The position numbers were made by a program, and so were the translations under genes. Shown piece by piece: positions 60,801 through 61,507 of a DNA stretch of 64,000 nucleotides. Positions within the stretch are counted from its first letter, which is position 1. The number at the start of each line of letters is the position of its first letter. The DNA comes from Symbiodinium natans. Taxonomy: Eukaryota; Sar; Dinophyceae; Suessiales; Symbiodiniaceae. The stretch lies in assembly GCA_905221605.1 (NCBI GenBank), contig CAJNDS010002790.1, positions 536,368 to 600,367 of the forward strand. Direction: 5' to 3'. The notes beneath the pieces were generated by a model. The model saw only the letters and a program-made list of their open reading frames with translations. It ran no database searches and had not been told where the DNA came from.

Positions 60801-61498
60801 GTTTAGGGTTTAGGGTTTAGGGTTTAGGGTTTAGGGTTTAGGGTTTAGGGTTTAGGGTTTAGGGTTTAGGGTTTAGGGTTTAGGGTTTAGGGTTTAGGGG
60901 TCCTTAAACCCTAGACCGAAAATGTATCTCTGCGCCTCTTTGTTCTGACACAGCCGCGAAGGGCTTCGTGGGGCGGCAGGGGTTTGGGGTTTGGGGTTTC
61001 GGGTTTCGGGTTTAGGGTTTCGGGTTTAGGGTTTAGGGTTTAGGGTCTAGGGCTTAGGGCTTAGGGTTTAGGGTTTCAGGTTCAGCGCCTAACGTCCAGG
61101 CGTTTTTTGGGGCTTGGTTGCGGGGGCGGTTCGGTCCCTTGGGGTTGCACATGCGCCCTCGCGGAATTGCCGACGGAGCAGGCGACAATCTTGGACTTCG
61201 ACGTTCTGGCTGCGAGGTGCTCGAGCCGAAGCAGGAGATCATGTGAGCTACACCGTCTTGAGGGCATGCCCTCAAACCGTCACACCGGCAACCCATTGAA
61301 CCCTCGAACCCTCCAACCCTGAAACCCTCAACCCTCAACCCTAAACCCTAAACCCTAAACCCAAAACCCTAAACCCTACCCTCACACCCGAAGCCCCCCA
61401 GCATCCACCCAGCCCAATCCCGCGCGAGCGCCCGGCGCGGTGCCGGCGACGGCCGCTGGCGGCGGCGCGGCGAAGGCCAAGAGTGCCGGGGACGCCAT
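16995..61498 (-). CDS. Fragmented DUF1350-like alpha/beta-hydrolase gene, about 26 micro-exons
   Basis: Seen: between repeat arrays, the minus strand holds short GC-rich segments that are open in one frame with high GC3. Nearly all are bounded upstream by AG|G and downstream by GC or GT. Read from 61498 downwards they give, in family order, HFIG, TPY..S.DH, GHSLG, FNN, FTP.P, FGEDSLD and GGHLTP. Known (from memory): DUF1350 proteins are plastid or cyanobacterial alpha/beta-hydrolase-fold proteins of unknown substrate, with these landmarks in this order; GHSLG is the nucleophile elbow with the catalytic serine. Inferred: one gene of about 44 kb whose introns hold the two large elements. Splice phases join without conflict from exon 4 to exon 26, except exon 13 to 14, which needs an alternative GC donor. 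Weak points: exons 1-3 are not phase-joined, several donors were chosen among alternatives, and no stop codon was found. The gene may continue below 17.0 kb. Confidence 0.75.
17497..17536 (-). CDS. Exon 25: helix ALVQALMDW
   Basis: A 40-nt exon, phase 0 to 1, encoding ALVQALMDWVSAT. The acceptor is GAGCAG|G; the donor is GCTGAG. It continues the C-terminal helix from exon 24. Confidence 0.75.
17540..18850. repeat. Intron between exons 24 and 25
   Basis: TTTAGGG array near 17560-17630 and a long mixed CCCTAAA/CCCCAAA array 18165-18490. Short AT stretch near 18730. No further exon seen. Confidence 0.6.
18852..18934 (-). CDS. Exon 24: post-catalytic helix
   Basis: An 83-nt exon, phase 1 to 0, encoding KNPDLASRLGERLSGAPKLG and ending NQEKLE. 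The acceptor is CCCCAAG|G; the GC donor is CTCGAG|GCAACC. All third positions but one are G or C. It joins both neighbours in phase. Confidence 0.85.
19579..19651 (-). CDS. Exon 23: GGHLTP motif (family His loop)
   Basis: A 73-nt exon, phase 0 to 1, encoding GGHLTPVVVNLADLGATAAA. It matches the family's G.HLTP/GDH loop, likely with the catalytic histidine. The acceptor is CGCCAG|G; the GT donor is GCGG|GTTGAG. GC3 is very high. Confidence 0.85.
20393..20620 (-). CDS. 75-codon intronic reading frame, unrecognised
   Basis: ATG at 20620 to TGA at 20393, with coding-like codon use. It starts MAHVNAIAELCALATVWATV and later has WVRRLRRAADASILNRGDDL. It lies in the intron between exons 22 and 23, on the same strand. 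A GCTGAG sequence overlapping the stop could be a GC donor. It could be an alternative exon, the first exon of a nested gene, or a remnant. Confidence 0.45.
   Translation of the reverse strand: MAHVNAIAELCALATVWATVDTTSLWLLAHWVRRLRRAADASILNRGDDLLQYLESPEQLSSSCPPLRRATKSSC
20885..20899 (-). CDS. Exon 22: 15-nt micro-exon
   Basis: Five codons (ALNPE) between CCTCGAG|G and GC donor CAGAA|GCGC, phase 0-0. Inserting it between exons 21 and 23 restores the spacing I remember between the SSMLDM-like helix and PGDH-type motif. It is too short to prove by composition. Confidence 0.5.
21300..22280. repeat. Long CCCCAAA/CCCTAAA and TTTAGGG/TTTGGGG arrays around exon 21
   Basis: A C-strand array 21320-21878 and G-strand array 21965-22280 flank exon 21. 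Two internal segments containing CAGT.ATTACCGTCTCTCC are duplicated about 175 bp apart. Confidence 0.7.
21882..21948 (-). CDS. Exon 21: helix ELLNSMML
   Basis: Encodes ELLNSMMLRGARGADSLEMQ, preceded by CE if the acceptor CCCGAG|T is used. A second acceptor, GCGAG|G, starts at 21941 in phase 0. The GC donor is CAG|GCGCGG. It joins exon 22 in phase 0. It lies between CCCTAAA and TTTAGGG arrays. Confidence 0.75.
22687..22903. repeat. MITE-like family A, longest copy
   Basis: 217 bp; ends TTGGGATGTTCCCCCTTA and GGGGGGCAACATCCCAA, subterminal ACTAACAGTCC and GGACTGTTAGT. Contains a nested hairpin around GGGATTAGAATAGGGGGTAC and an A-run in the loop. It lies just downstream of host exon 20, in its intron. 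Confidence 0.8.
22919..22969 (-). CDS. Exon 20: FGEDSLD strand and turn
   Basis: Encodes LFRFGEDSLDCSKD; starts in phase 2. It matches the family's LIKF.DDSID motif. The acceptor is GTGAG|G. The GTTTAA donor (end 22919, phase 2) is adopted; a GA donor after Lys (end 22930) is possible. Confidence 0.8.
23346..23374 (-). CDS. Exon 19: 29-nt exon
   Basis: Encodes DRYDRGLRT plus two bases; phase 0 to 2. The acceptor is CAGCAG|G; the GC donor is CCAG|GCCCC. With exon 20 it reads RYDRGLRTRLFRFGEDSLD, the same length as the remembered plant segment around LIKF.DDSID. Confidence 0.7.
24710..24770 (-). CDS. Exon 18: FTP.P motif
   Basis: A 61-nt exon, phase 2 to 0, encoding FTPGPDELLDLVEDDWGLER. It resembles the family segment with F.P.PEET and the helix after it. 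The acceptor is TTTCCAG|G; the GC donor is AGAGG|GCTTGG. The intron between exons 17 and 18 (10.8 kb) holds the two-ORF element. Confidence 0.85.
24934..25063. repeat. MITE-like family B copy
   Basis: 27-bp inverted ends starting CTTGGAGGTTCATAGTACTT and ending GTACCATGAACCTCCAAG. CATA flanks both sides, a possible 4-bp target duplication. Confidence 0.8.
25140..26870. repeat. Longest TTTAGGG array and degenerate C-strand DNA
   Basis: TTTAGGG units almost continuous from 25150 to 25535, another array 26020-26100, then degenerate CCCTAAAC derivatives to the edge of the two-ORF element. A possible minus exon (EPAIGRAATLTGVQPLA, near 25925-25975) does not fit the phase chain. Confidence 0.65.
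26871..27570 (-). repeat. 3' terminal repeat of the two-ORF element
   Basis: About 700 bp; only 27250-27570 can be compared with the other copy. The left edge is uncertain. Contains five CTATCC (plus strand) motifs. Confidence 0.6.
28040..28200. repeat. Short repeats in the 3' non-coding part of the two-ORF element
   Basis: Three near-copies of TTATTGGTGGC.AGCCA.GCC at about 28045, 28118 and 28167 (plus strand), spaced 50-75 bp. Confidence 0.6.
28386..31646 (-). CDS. Second ORF of the two-ORF element: cysteine-cluster protein, unrecognised
   Basis: 1,086 codons from the first ATG (31646), but the frame is open back to 31784. The extra 46 codons are charged and coding-like, so the true N-terminus may lie upstream. 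A Cys/His cluster at about residues 508-530 (C-x2-C-x2-C-x-C, then C-x2-CC) suggests a zinc ribbon. The last 250 residues are Arg/Gly/Asp/Ser-rich, RNA-binding-like. I found no catalytic motif of reverse transcriptase, integrase, helicase or protease. GGATAG occurs about 17 times in two frames; the third would create TAG. Confidence 0.8.
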   Translation of the reverse strand: MSRMSRSFRETQRRNAAVMGEINKKVMLQTSNTVKGDPAHGRWELTLIPTGNRDADGNEMMRNSDEEVVLLPIVEQTTRVENLEKYKMVLERIVSQLADETRMVMGIEKGKPEELVTATGVSNDSVTTWTGATLNELGIKGEVTEIEKPYPANVYIEMARIVAELAAWGGDAYPVQRGDRRNMRRSTQEAMLDGSAIDRGNGIEYALWAEQHHGGGIAWSRIRKEVDERSSYRLRRGDEYRIAYLSQFYGIEITSKIYRCPKTKELKVGIPLAVRPTSGMRMPRNVAMLKSWAGERVEGQKEERESLWFRLHPADLPCTGYMVVGDAQWQEYAKDGIVWPEAGHSGVIVEGWHRDDMRNPLRGSQMTLKAHWTKYSVEPSDVSSIHGLEFPQGGMPEWLYDSLRLAAVRGRKIGIAIDMRMFTLIGGDVVVTRSGRFMLLEPVPMACWKAVWFEDTYTALYMRDCELDMLADARGDPQVNRDRLSKTLGTDEYRDRVRWIMSEMTEECVHCLACHCRMAKGIVICPMCCKPMPSYPDYLMGMNLWEITDRNATMGRKTMWKTKLQKALDRAGIKIPFRMVAERIDMIERDVVAGILASLNPAEDWYLGFRAGLWPEYEIAASRPGVYRFAMEEAAIHAMMLDRELATSFGKILNFEYKQSGTDHSGIVDASDFQQALETVAARAVVTARQRFFSMHAGCLRRGGQFMSYQLLIAMAAGFNSPLWGNNAWAKSTRDMMVQTANGCLEIMERIVAEKKRDPTQPMAKHMKFDTEGIPFNATWGEIKGKKNKLHGYSHAAGSAIRNLGLRRERSETGPVNEVYWCSVPMGGMMMNWASMGVAGHSRDEAQPEARAANAGTAYPIAGVSLVELNEKGWPRRIESKGTRTVDVELKDETGKRQEPLTRAESSSPIQLKERGGARADGAEPKARTRSPLDRERRDIIRWPKYAMSDDSSVRSSSRGWGKGRDRDRADDRGGRYGWMPTVPRFAEGTKMADRGRGKGSLLERTRAQRGGRVTGPETEDESAMSEALNPEFRGTETTSTNRANMGVETGDDASDASAGDPVKGKGKHGRPLMWRPRRDRQRDGA
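31729..34626 (-). CDS. First ORF of the two-ORF element: coiled-coil protein
   Basis: 965 codons from ATG 34626; the frame may start in the gap. Residues 1 to about 350 form a globular, Met- and Arg-rich region. About 400-800 is predominantly charged heptad-like coiled coil (long Glu/Lys/Arg/Leu runs, e.g. VKELESELEELKKEYKATK). About 800-900 is Asp/Lys/Thr-rich and disordered. It resembles a gag-like or ORF1-like structural protein by architecture only; no family is recognised. Its 3' end overlaps the next frame, which is in +1. It ends TGA followed by C, a context known to be leaky. GGATAG occurs about 11 times, read as DR, DS or GI. Confidence 0.8.
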   Translation of the reverse strand: MIPHYKMNYRIARRRSTWEAVVEAAEAGQSWMIHSADGAVIRNTSWVTWTRDEGEGIGATVFNPIDYLTQTKKAAIRAMVERDMAEGDYHPNLYTEEAARGRTQYFPAHELVNALMVDSLRVTLTDRASKLCASAIFKNWVPQFERRDRLMAELHAVQVLLDGVVRSANQMPMVHPHMMYGLATLTKLRDFYAAMREAAEFYGLGSRPLGTIVADASMKEPMHPLERPEMMATNVRDVMRSMASALILTEMPETWEGLTLAEYRDRQERAAVEMDEQDRRMGWDRMRERAMTGHERKYNTAVIRQDPDDSKAVMLNMSLVAANPITAHRAPTANIRSDRVEHGRDVPGELRADRFLTGDIEAEPTHRPFMIQADRMRASMESVVTKIIDGTLISTQKGKENMTDRERLQEAEDRIKQLKFRLTNVAVRLVMVGLIDEDEDDPLCEEFDEDYERRKYYSDEEWKNIKEAEVQLGERDILVMRRRDLRGMPREEVVARMIAKLADKVSEVEKCKWVIGRMAEERMDKAGIAAEVRARAIEDKAKIEDLSRQLEDMKVEPRGGGRTNVGYKGIESMHAENENHKLKEELAVAVHERDRLARRVGELETAAENNAKLVAEVEVHLRERREELRRIGAINEMRDEFRALRDRMEKTALSGSGATSSEGTSEESKIAGDRRVKELESELEELKKEYKATKQAGQEQGQEFSELKKTLQETAKLRDDEEKERETMRKQAEENLKKYQDKESELRDSLQKIEEREAALKDARDKLEQAEERLRGYQTMDDELKESRRRAQESEAAMKKAMDRIRQLEDQLPKTEKEKDTGDKGAEKDSQKGATTPDVKTDPDPTKDSQEPDKMDDEHAAADDSMNTVDPKTSAGTTNYVGAVPAGAGDFGGPIEQYSLGGRAATVELDNPVKGARIYKVKENFEVGRDTSSTEERGYGMAASKSLKGIRLGRNQTRTSREDQG
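34630..34729. other. Assembly gap (100 N)
   Basis: Exactly 100 N, so a placeholder. If the repeats are equal in length, about 380 bp of repeat plus leader must be hidden here. Confidence 0.95.
34730..35050 (-). repeat. 5' terminal repeat of the two-ORF element (partial)
   Basis: Matches 27250-27570 base for base as far as I can read. The remainder and any primer site are lost in the gap. Confidence 0.75.
35051..35560. repeat. CCCTAAA array with duplicated exon edge
   Basis: The 22 bp around GAGGCTCCAGGAACTGCTCC at exon 17's 3' end also occurs about 100 bp away (near 35490), each copy beside CCCCCAAACCCC. Confidence 0.6.
35564..35628 (-). CDS. Exon 17: helix ending FLEPL
   Basis: A 65-nt exon, phase 0 to 2, encoding GPAAGLGGAAADRIWEQF and then LEP. 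The acceptor is ATGCAG|G, or AAAG|G nine bases earlier; the donor is CT|GTTTGG. Its last bases join exon 18 to give L-FTP. Part of its 3' end plus intron is duplicated about 100 bp away near 35490. Confidence 0.8.
36189..36212 (-). CDS. Exon 16 (small, donor uncertain)
   Basis: The acceptor CCCCAG|G opens VNVCKAER. Three donors are possible: GCTGAG after Lys (end 36198), GAGTTT (36189), or GTTTGG (36187). Only the first two keep phase 0 with exon 17. The microexon is plausible but short. Confidence 0.5.
37453..37502. repeat. MITE-like family A, degenerate copy
   Basis: CTTGGGATGTTTTTCCC ... GGAGCACATCCCAA; shortened by internal deletion. Confidence 0.5.
37651..37716 (-). CDS. Exon 15: FNN motif strand
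   Basis: A 66-nt exon, phase 0-0, encoding ERAQPVAGVALLAFNNFG and then VEDQ. It matches the family strand ending in FNN after the nucleophile elbow. The acceptor is CCGAG|G; the GC donor is CCAG|GCCACC. Read through, the frame meets TGA two codons later, so a terminal exon is possible but unlikely given the downstream family motifs. Confidence 0.85.
39359..39409 (-). CDS. Exon 14: GHSLG nucleophile elbow
   Basis: A 51-nt exon, phase 0-0, encoding DRMPRLAMGHSLGAKLQ. GHSLG is the alpha/beta-hydrolase nucleophile elbow with Ser as predicted catalytic residue, and DUF1350 proteins carry GHSLG at this point. The acceptor is CAAAG|G; the GC donor is CAG|GCCGGC. An alternative GT donor (GTTTAGGG, end 39343) is formed by the repeat itself but would change phase. 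Confidence 0.85.
39547..39962. repeat. G-rich / T-C-rich / C-rich fold-back
   Basis: A G-rich tract (39547-39655) faces a C-rich tract (39866-39962) across a pyrimidine stretch. The flanks AACGTTTT..AAGCCAAA also mirror. Quadruplex-prone. Confidence 0.65.
40592..40674 (-). CDS. Exon 13: helix before the nucleophile elbow
   Basis: The segment encodes AGADFAEALALGAAKYGW and then a Pro/Gly-rich tail, with very high GC3. The acceptor is CCCGAG|G. A GTAAAA donor ends it at 40592 in phase 2, which clashes with exon 14. An alternative GC donor after Trp (end 40621, phase 0) restores the frame. A missed small exon is the other explanation. Confidence 0.8.
40917..40961 (-). CDS. Exon 12: 15-codon segment
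   Basis: A 45-nt exon, phase 0-0, encoding ELADTAPASGAPLKR. The acceptor is CTCAAG|G; the GC donor is AAAAGG|GCAG. It joins exons 11 and 13 in phase. A competing plus-strand frame is also open here. Confidence 0.6.
41079..41148 (-). CDS. Exon 11: acidic insert
   Basis: A 70-nt exon, phase 2 to 0, containing SPDDPAFSDDGSSIDKFL. The acceptor is CGAAG|G and the donor is GTAGGA. Both joins are in phase. It is an acidic loop relative to remembered plant homologues. Introns on either side are short (264 and 117 nt). Confidence 0.75.
41413..41468 (-). CDS. Exon 10: TPY..S.DH motif
   Basis: A 56-nt exon, phase 0 to 2, encoding VICTPYELSRDHQELCWY plus two bases. It matches the family strand-loop TPY...S.DH. 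The acceptor is CGACAG|G; the donor is GC, running directly into CCCTAAA repeats. The copia element lies in the intron between exons 9 and 10 (10.6 kb). Confidence 0.85.
41538..41748 (-). repeat. 3' LTR of the copia element
   Basis: 211 bp, adjoining the polypurine tract. Contains the same spliced-leader-like 12-mer at 41663-41674. Followed by TAGGG target duplication and TTTAGGG repeats. Confidence 0.95.
41663..41674 (-). promoter_or_regulatory. Spliced-leader-like 12-mer in the LTR
   Basis: TTTTGGCTCAAG on the element strand equals the last 12 nt of the dinoflagellate spliced leader as I remember it. It lies about 75-86 nt into the LTR, where an R region could begin. Confidence 0.6.
41749..41758 (-). 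promoter_or_regulatory. Polypurine tract
   Basis: On the element strand ACAGGGGGAG immediately precedes the 3' LTR, the expected site for plus-strand priming. Confidence 0.75.
41935..51156 (-). CDS. Copia-like polyprotein with methyltransferase-like and 2OG-dioxygenase-like domains
   Basis: One frame, 3,073 codons from the first ATG (51156); it opens 10 or more codons earlier without ATG. Approximate residues: CCCH finger (705-735) and CCHC knuckle (740-755), nucleic-acid binding; protease-like DTAATH (about 870) and second copy DSGASH (about 1030); methyltransferase-like domain with LFSG (1230) and GGPPC...S (1282); integrase HHCC (about 1520) and D, D, E (1565, 1714, about 1745); 2OG-Fe(II) dioxygenase-like HRD (2114), distal His (2181) and R-x-S (2190); RT with YVDD (2582); RNase H with YADAS, TAEAE, YTDS (2767-2850). 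The tail has a membrane-like helix (2985-3010) and a Cys/His cluster (3035-3060). Plant and animal copia polyproteins are usually about 1,300-1,500 residues, so this is about twice normal. Core identity is certain; the two enzyme-like insertions are motif-based. Confidence 0.92.
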   Translation of the reverse strand: MDMMRRRSEPGLSPTANEAEGNRGDGGEDRQQMVQALTDGREVAMIQPTPQVENEVVPVPAANPFWSERAQDEMRLRQSRPASLPASGGDRSGEGTRRPPSLQDLLGQEPAPVERPSSGLMGQMERGTIGGVQADEELIPDVGGEEQSEDMAVVKRALKELLVHTKELGNRLHRVEEKSYTSAASGSASRARSTGVVDANTAYPLGMTPEKQYLPGQVFYTDGMGGFWTVLLDGTWLPIEGYDLPKGCDLQSLPGSRKGDVQVEDEKEVPMMHVAEGKKPSRLPPLNYPTGGPASGGYASGPPGLTHVPITSVPSGADGSAAPVGNQPGFVSARETATQENSAGSGGYTMVDDVPYRWKMVAGKLELEKVPLTAVTPGIGHGLPQGPGGRVSLPPGAVVPRGMPIIGDSSGTERPEALGKHVMSLPTLADYTPSNPTALGDWIAMIEPMLSSLTDTGRVWWQCVYSKAYQAYAKWLSVSPLERLGIKAELEGLKVVQTVHVLLEQRAVSLLLQAIPERLKTEIVSTRMLGSVMIFYKLLTVYQPGGANERSTMLNFLVQPSPATSISEAIKGVRQWAQWRSRLRELRAAEPDATLLIKGLDGLSSALLAKHPTVHFRVASFREKLGVDYSPTSETATKLAEMLQAEFELLLHSAGEQEVKQDSDAKKRARLNKAQKGTGDETEEGDKGKGKGKRYSGDGERPFCWIYGKTDAGCKFGSRCKFRHDKDSLERGRCFECGAVGHLQPQCPYKDGASSNVDSNPERSRSKGNSPKGGKGGKGAKWGNAKKAEVAEGGDETANAGLDKGSASPSSPSMANQVLVEALEVLKSMKLSSAQSASSGDPSVRMLCGSGLFQQEGRVALVDTAATHLVRTLFPWECLPDTTVMVQSALGGVTMRITEKGTLIREDNGPLIIPLWLILEFGANLTVINGMCHVGAKSSLDQLLWFEHGCLVMDYKTAEKMVLHAERQRVSWSHSQWRNGRADCGVGSSDATLLPKQGEGRGVCVLHVARVSDTNECSGMGMLDSGASHPLRSLRPGEQLPQQKVLVSLAVGSREMCITPGGTLVTPEMVDPLVPMGKASALVGLRVQWRGGKCTASHPVLGELRVRDLNGCPCLEKEVALQIIDEMDWCSPKQALKVARMVQGCPNTDNEVAVKTSLQSAARTASANEEEFVQACWRFLRWYYGDIPEKMLMELLPRGDIAALPFNRHKRRRLARAKRVVVHLFSGKQKWHFPSRDVEVLELDLTKGGDLHNSSVWKYLLHLAAEGKVVAVVGGPPCRTVSRLRGEDGGPPVLRRRCGPERLGLKSLPWPHQELAQKDGVLLLKMLFLYDVAVHSRCGTAEVINGSSVFFGMESPGDPELIGKDFSQNGKTVLSAEDLVDGSQEGLSSPTFWSWPEVKSFCERYGMYAAHFDQGALGHALVKPTTFLVSDMELWESLEQVRVVVPWSATFASTLEERIGQSSIWARWAFGLVKRIRHRLAQWLHESDAEREAMVLKKEEREGTLRRLTAEERAFRDHCLRGHIPFRRDCQICVSAAGKERRHLRRKHGDAYTLSLDLAGPYKCSKDAHQQKPRHAVIGVYQFPMLDPNVGRPPEKEEDADEVEDQVADEGAGVGEWLGDAVANFEEEDSAPVEPAPVLEAEVLKIQASEKSWKELKDHLTQPVRMINFVMVEPIVDKQQTTVLSAVQRMMVRLQRHGYPVLRIHSDRAGEFVNARFRSFCETRLIYRTTGDPGVPQTNGRAEACVGLFKRGVRSLLKEARLGPAYWALAARHWSMLRWQKAERELGLNPKALLPFGAQIQVKRRPWELLGPDGTKKGRQWVDRTQPALLLGPCDDLPGGYWVEAQGTAKDPDELVLFPCTTIFSKIKEPPELELEGVVEEQEPSPPEHRLKGKKPALRFADEEGPPLPPPRDPPVRHRLMEKSPASSLRGHVGSLRLLRKRGESPPLEIFEDDMQGLGELEENADVEDNVPGDEYWPTCCSPHENAYLVCKSETAEDGTQLEKEEQKAKSMYERSMYDYVDCEELLEGIVYPKRVNRRGGINNWCTSTRALVLGHYTHGGVCGITKETHRRPWLCRYLASFVRHHNPEAKFSALQISCNAPVSLHRDSHNEKHCCNYVCGFGDYKDGQLWAEDEKVLEEGAEVVEQSYGKKVLPGKLVDIHWNFMSFFPRKLHGPMPWKGNRVSLTGYTPVFMERLSYKDRCYLLQCKFPLPEPQAEEVEKRKWLKMTLKETSLDDLAEEVDYAVFEAHQWALEEHLSIRRLIAEQECCILDEFHGSANESNEEKGSETREWLVKAKRAEEQLSKFLVKAAQVQQMVQENTALEAAEEVEFLQTKTIPTQEAMQELEKWRESLSDEVTSLVKELEVVEPTTQEKLDKLAEEPNAPVIEYVPSLVVFTRKQGTGRRRARICACGNFISSTAATEYEGPRSLSRHSLYAPGLDSTTFRCQVRHAAYMVWIIAGLDISKAFLTAPMNRAQREGRLVVVQPPRAAVKLGLCTKEERWIVRKALYGLAESPAAWVEWRDQRLQGMSWVSKDGQAMSFQRSNADPSLFLIMAQEKPEGASKLVGTMGLYVDDFLMAGTMTVLREALEQIRKEWKTSEPEFCGPGCGDGFLKFLGVQIWYRSGSFFLNQEDFVRDLLNRRGYQIDEAGKGSNLPMVKETPGEEEEVDIPSLRAAQGAVGEFLWVAIKTRPDLAFCTSQLSLWTSRRPRFVVKKAEEVFRYLAATPTLGLTFGAIATCEKERNEVLRYGRGVKVVESYADASFAAGENEKSHSGAVVVWGDCPVMWATQRQSTVALSTAEAELHASIEGATMIQSCTPIIAALVGTGEESLQKVLYTDSVSTCSIIQYPAGSWRTRHLRIRAAGVRSLVDRGYMVIAHLRGEYMIADLLTKLMSGQVYAKQKALWGLRLLVQGTDLKRASLAMAVMMVAASLQGMATGGEEVSTAGFFCSEEGVCKVANTSTVMVLAQGIEMLVNNSDLDAYLVAAIILWELAWCLFRQLYKRLWVKKVVVIPASATLYTTVGGNCMHASSDCDVLRYSQPRAKTLCKHCLKDGWVVNAEFLGEERAAGT
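51207..51218 (-). promoter_or_regulatory. Primer-binding site complementary to the initiator tRNA-Met anticodon arm
   Basis: Directly inside the 5' LTR the plus strand reads GGGCTCATAACC, the anticodon arm of an initiator methionine tRNA (GGG stem, CAT anticodon). The element strand is its complement. Drosophila copia primes from a 5' half of this tRNA, cleaved in the same region, rather than from its CCA end. Half-tRNA priming is inferred. Confidence 0.7.
51219..51429 (-). repeat. 5' LTR of the copia element
   Basis: 211 bp, identical to the 3' LTR except position 51368 (C; T at 41687). Contains TTTTGGCTCAAG at 51344-51355 on the element strand. Confidence 0.95.
51750..51860. repeat. (GA)n microsatellite
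   Basis: About 50 GA dinucleotides. Upstream (51600-51735) a degenerate unit of about 25 bp containing TTCCTGAATCGCG repeats about five times. Confidence 0.9.
52030..52076 (-). CDS. Exon 9: helix after HFIG
   Basis: A 47-nt exon, phase 1 to 0, encoding YTSLLQPLADKSGLA. It corresponds to the helix between HFIGG and the TPY strand in family members. The acceptor is CTCAG|GC; I chose the GC donor GCG|GCGTGG because it keeps phase and family spacing. GT donors further on would add up to ten residues. Confidence 0.75.
53001..53138. repeat. MITE-like family B copy
   Basis: Inverted ends of about 47 bp, CTTGGAGGTTCATGGTGCTT and the reverse complement of its partner, covering TTAACCAATGATAACTGTAC. 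In the intron between host exons 8 and 9. Confidence 0.85.
53266..53332 (-). CDS. Exon 8: HFIG motif of the DUF1350 fold
   Basis: A 67-nt exon, phase 0 to 1, encoding KVLVPETSLPWGVLHFIG when its last base joins exon 9. It resembles the conserved N-terminal strand and HFIGG motif of DUF1350 proteins. The acceptor is CTGGGAG|G; the donor is ATAG|GTGCC. Confidence 0.85.
54939..55044. repeat. Short hairpin in the loop of the fold-back
   Basis: Inverted ends CCTTAAGAACCC and GGGTTCTTAAGG, followed inward by AAACCTACTTT and AAAGTAGGTTT. The same TIR style occurs at 9545-9690, suggesting a MITE family. Confidence 0.6.
55080..55160. repeat. Homogenised CCCTAAG variant array
   Basis: About ten consecutive CCCTAAG units rather than CCCTAAA. 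A second such array is at 57745-57800. Confidence 0.8.
55188..57233. repeat. Right arm of the fold-back, with internal tandem arrays
   Basis: It pairs with 53418-54418 in inverted orientation. It contains a GC-rich tandem array (about 55590-56100, units like GGGCCAAGGGCCCCCC) absent from the left arm. It also has three to four tandem copies of a unit of about 111 bp that starts near GGGCCTCTACGGGCCC (about 56385-56690, plus one near 56985), present once in the left arm. Confidence 0.7.
57282..57366 (-). CDS. Exon 7: helical segment before the HFIG exon
   Basis: An 85-nt exon, phase 2 to 0, encoding NPVALALRTRLAELAKTG and ending ARRWE. The acceptor is CAAAAG|G; the GC donor is CTGGGAG|GCAACC. 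GC3 is strong. It joins exon 8 in phase. The following intron is the fold-back element, and the donor sequence CTGGGAGG recurs at that intron's 3' junction. Confidence 0.8.
57618..57709 (-). CDS. Exon 6: canonical GTGAGT donor; acceptor inside a TTTAGGG unit
   Basis: A 92-nt exon, phase 0 to 2, starting GLLQKIAAGC and ending in the TG of a Trp codon completed by exon 7. The donor CCATG|GTGAGT is the only fully canonical donor in the gene. The acceptor appears to be TTTAG|GG, provided by the terminal telomere-type repeat unit itself. The next intron is 251 nt, almost wholly TTTAGGG/TTTGGGG-type repeat. Confidence 0.6.
58624..58659 (-). CDS. Exon 5: 12-codon segment
   Basis: A 36-nt exon with acceptor GTAG|GTCC and GC donor GAG|GCTGGC, phase 0-0, encoding VRRRAAVPDTEE. 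It joins exons 4 and 6 in phase. A second frame is also open, so the assignment relies on phase. Confidence 0.5.
59733..59823 (-). CDS. Exon 4: twin-arginine-like hydrophobic targeting segment
   Basis: A pyrimidine-rich acceptor (CACCCCACAG|A) or an inner AG|G at 59788 opens a frame with a triple-arginine motif, then GAALAAALALPASRAKA. Basic residues, a hydrophobic core and an AxA-like end resemble a thylakoid-lumen (Tat-type) or signal-anchor domain. The donor is GC (AAG|GCGGG), directly abutting GTTTAGGG repeats; a GT donor four bases later is possible. Plastid targeting is an inference. Confidence 0.55.
59840..60490. other. Intron segment without recognised coding
   Basis: Mostly unique sequence to 60120, then a G-run and a short CCCTAAA array. 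Nothing supported. Confidence 0.5.
60491..60538 (-). CDS. Exon 3: 16-codon leader segment
   Basis: A 48-nt phase 0-0 exon encoding ARALGTAAADPSLGVQ, with acceptor CACAAAG|G and donor CAG|GCCAGG (GC type). Nearly every third base is G or C. It joins exon 2 in phase, but the exon 3 to 4 join is not phase-consistent, so an exon may be missing. Confidence 0.5.
61094..61250 (-). CDS. Exon 2 (tentative): basic linker
   Basis: Open minus-strand frame encoding HDLLLRLEHLAARTSKSK followed by a Pro/Gln/Lys-rich stretch. It ends at a possible GT donor (GTTAGG) in phase 0. No AG|G acceptor in matching phase was found, so the 5' edge is uncertain. Composition fits a transit-peptide or linker region. The placement is by position only. 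Confidence 0.4.
61409..61498 (-). CDS. Exon 1: start codon and leader peptide
   Basis: ATG at 61498 opens a frame beginning MASPALLAFAAPPPAAVAG, an Ala/Pro-rich hydrophobic leader resembling the signal-peptide part of a dinoflagellate plastid presequence. GC3 is high. Possible donors are GT after codon 30 (end 61409) or GC after codon 25 (61424); both leave phase 0. An AT-rich tandem repeat lies directly upstream of the ATG. It is the first exon by inference: no in-frame coding was found immediately 5' of it. Confidence 0.6.
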
Positions 61499-61507
61499 GG
61501 CTACGCT

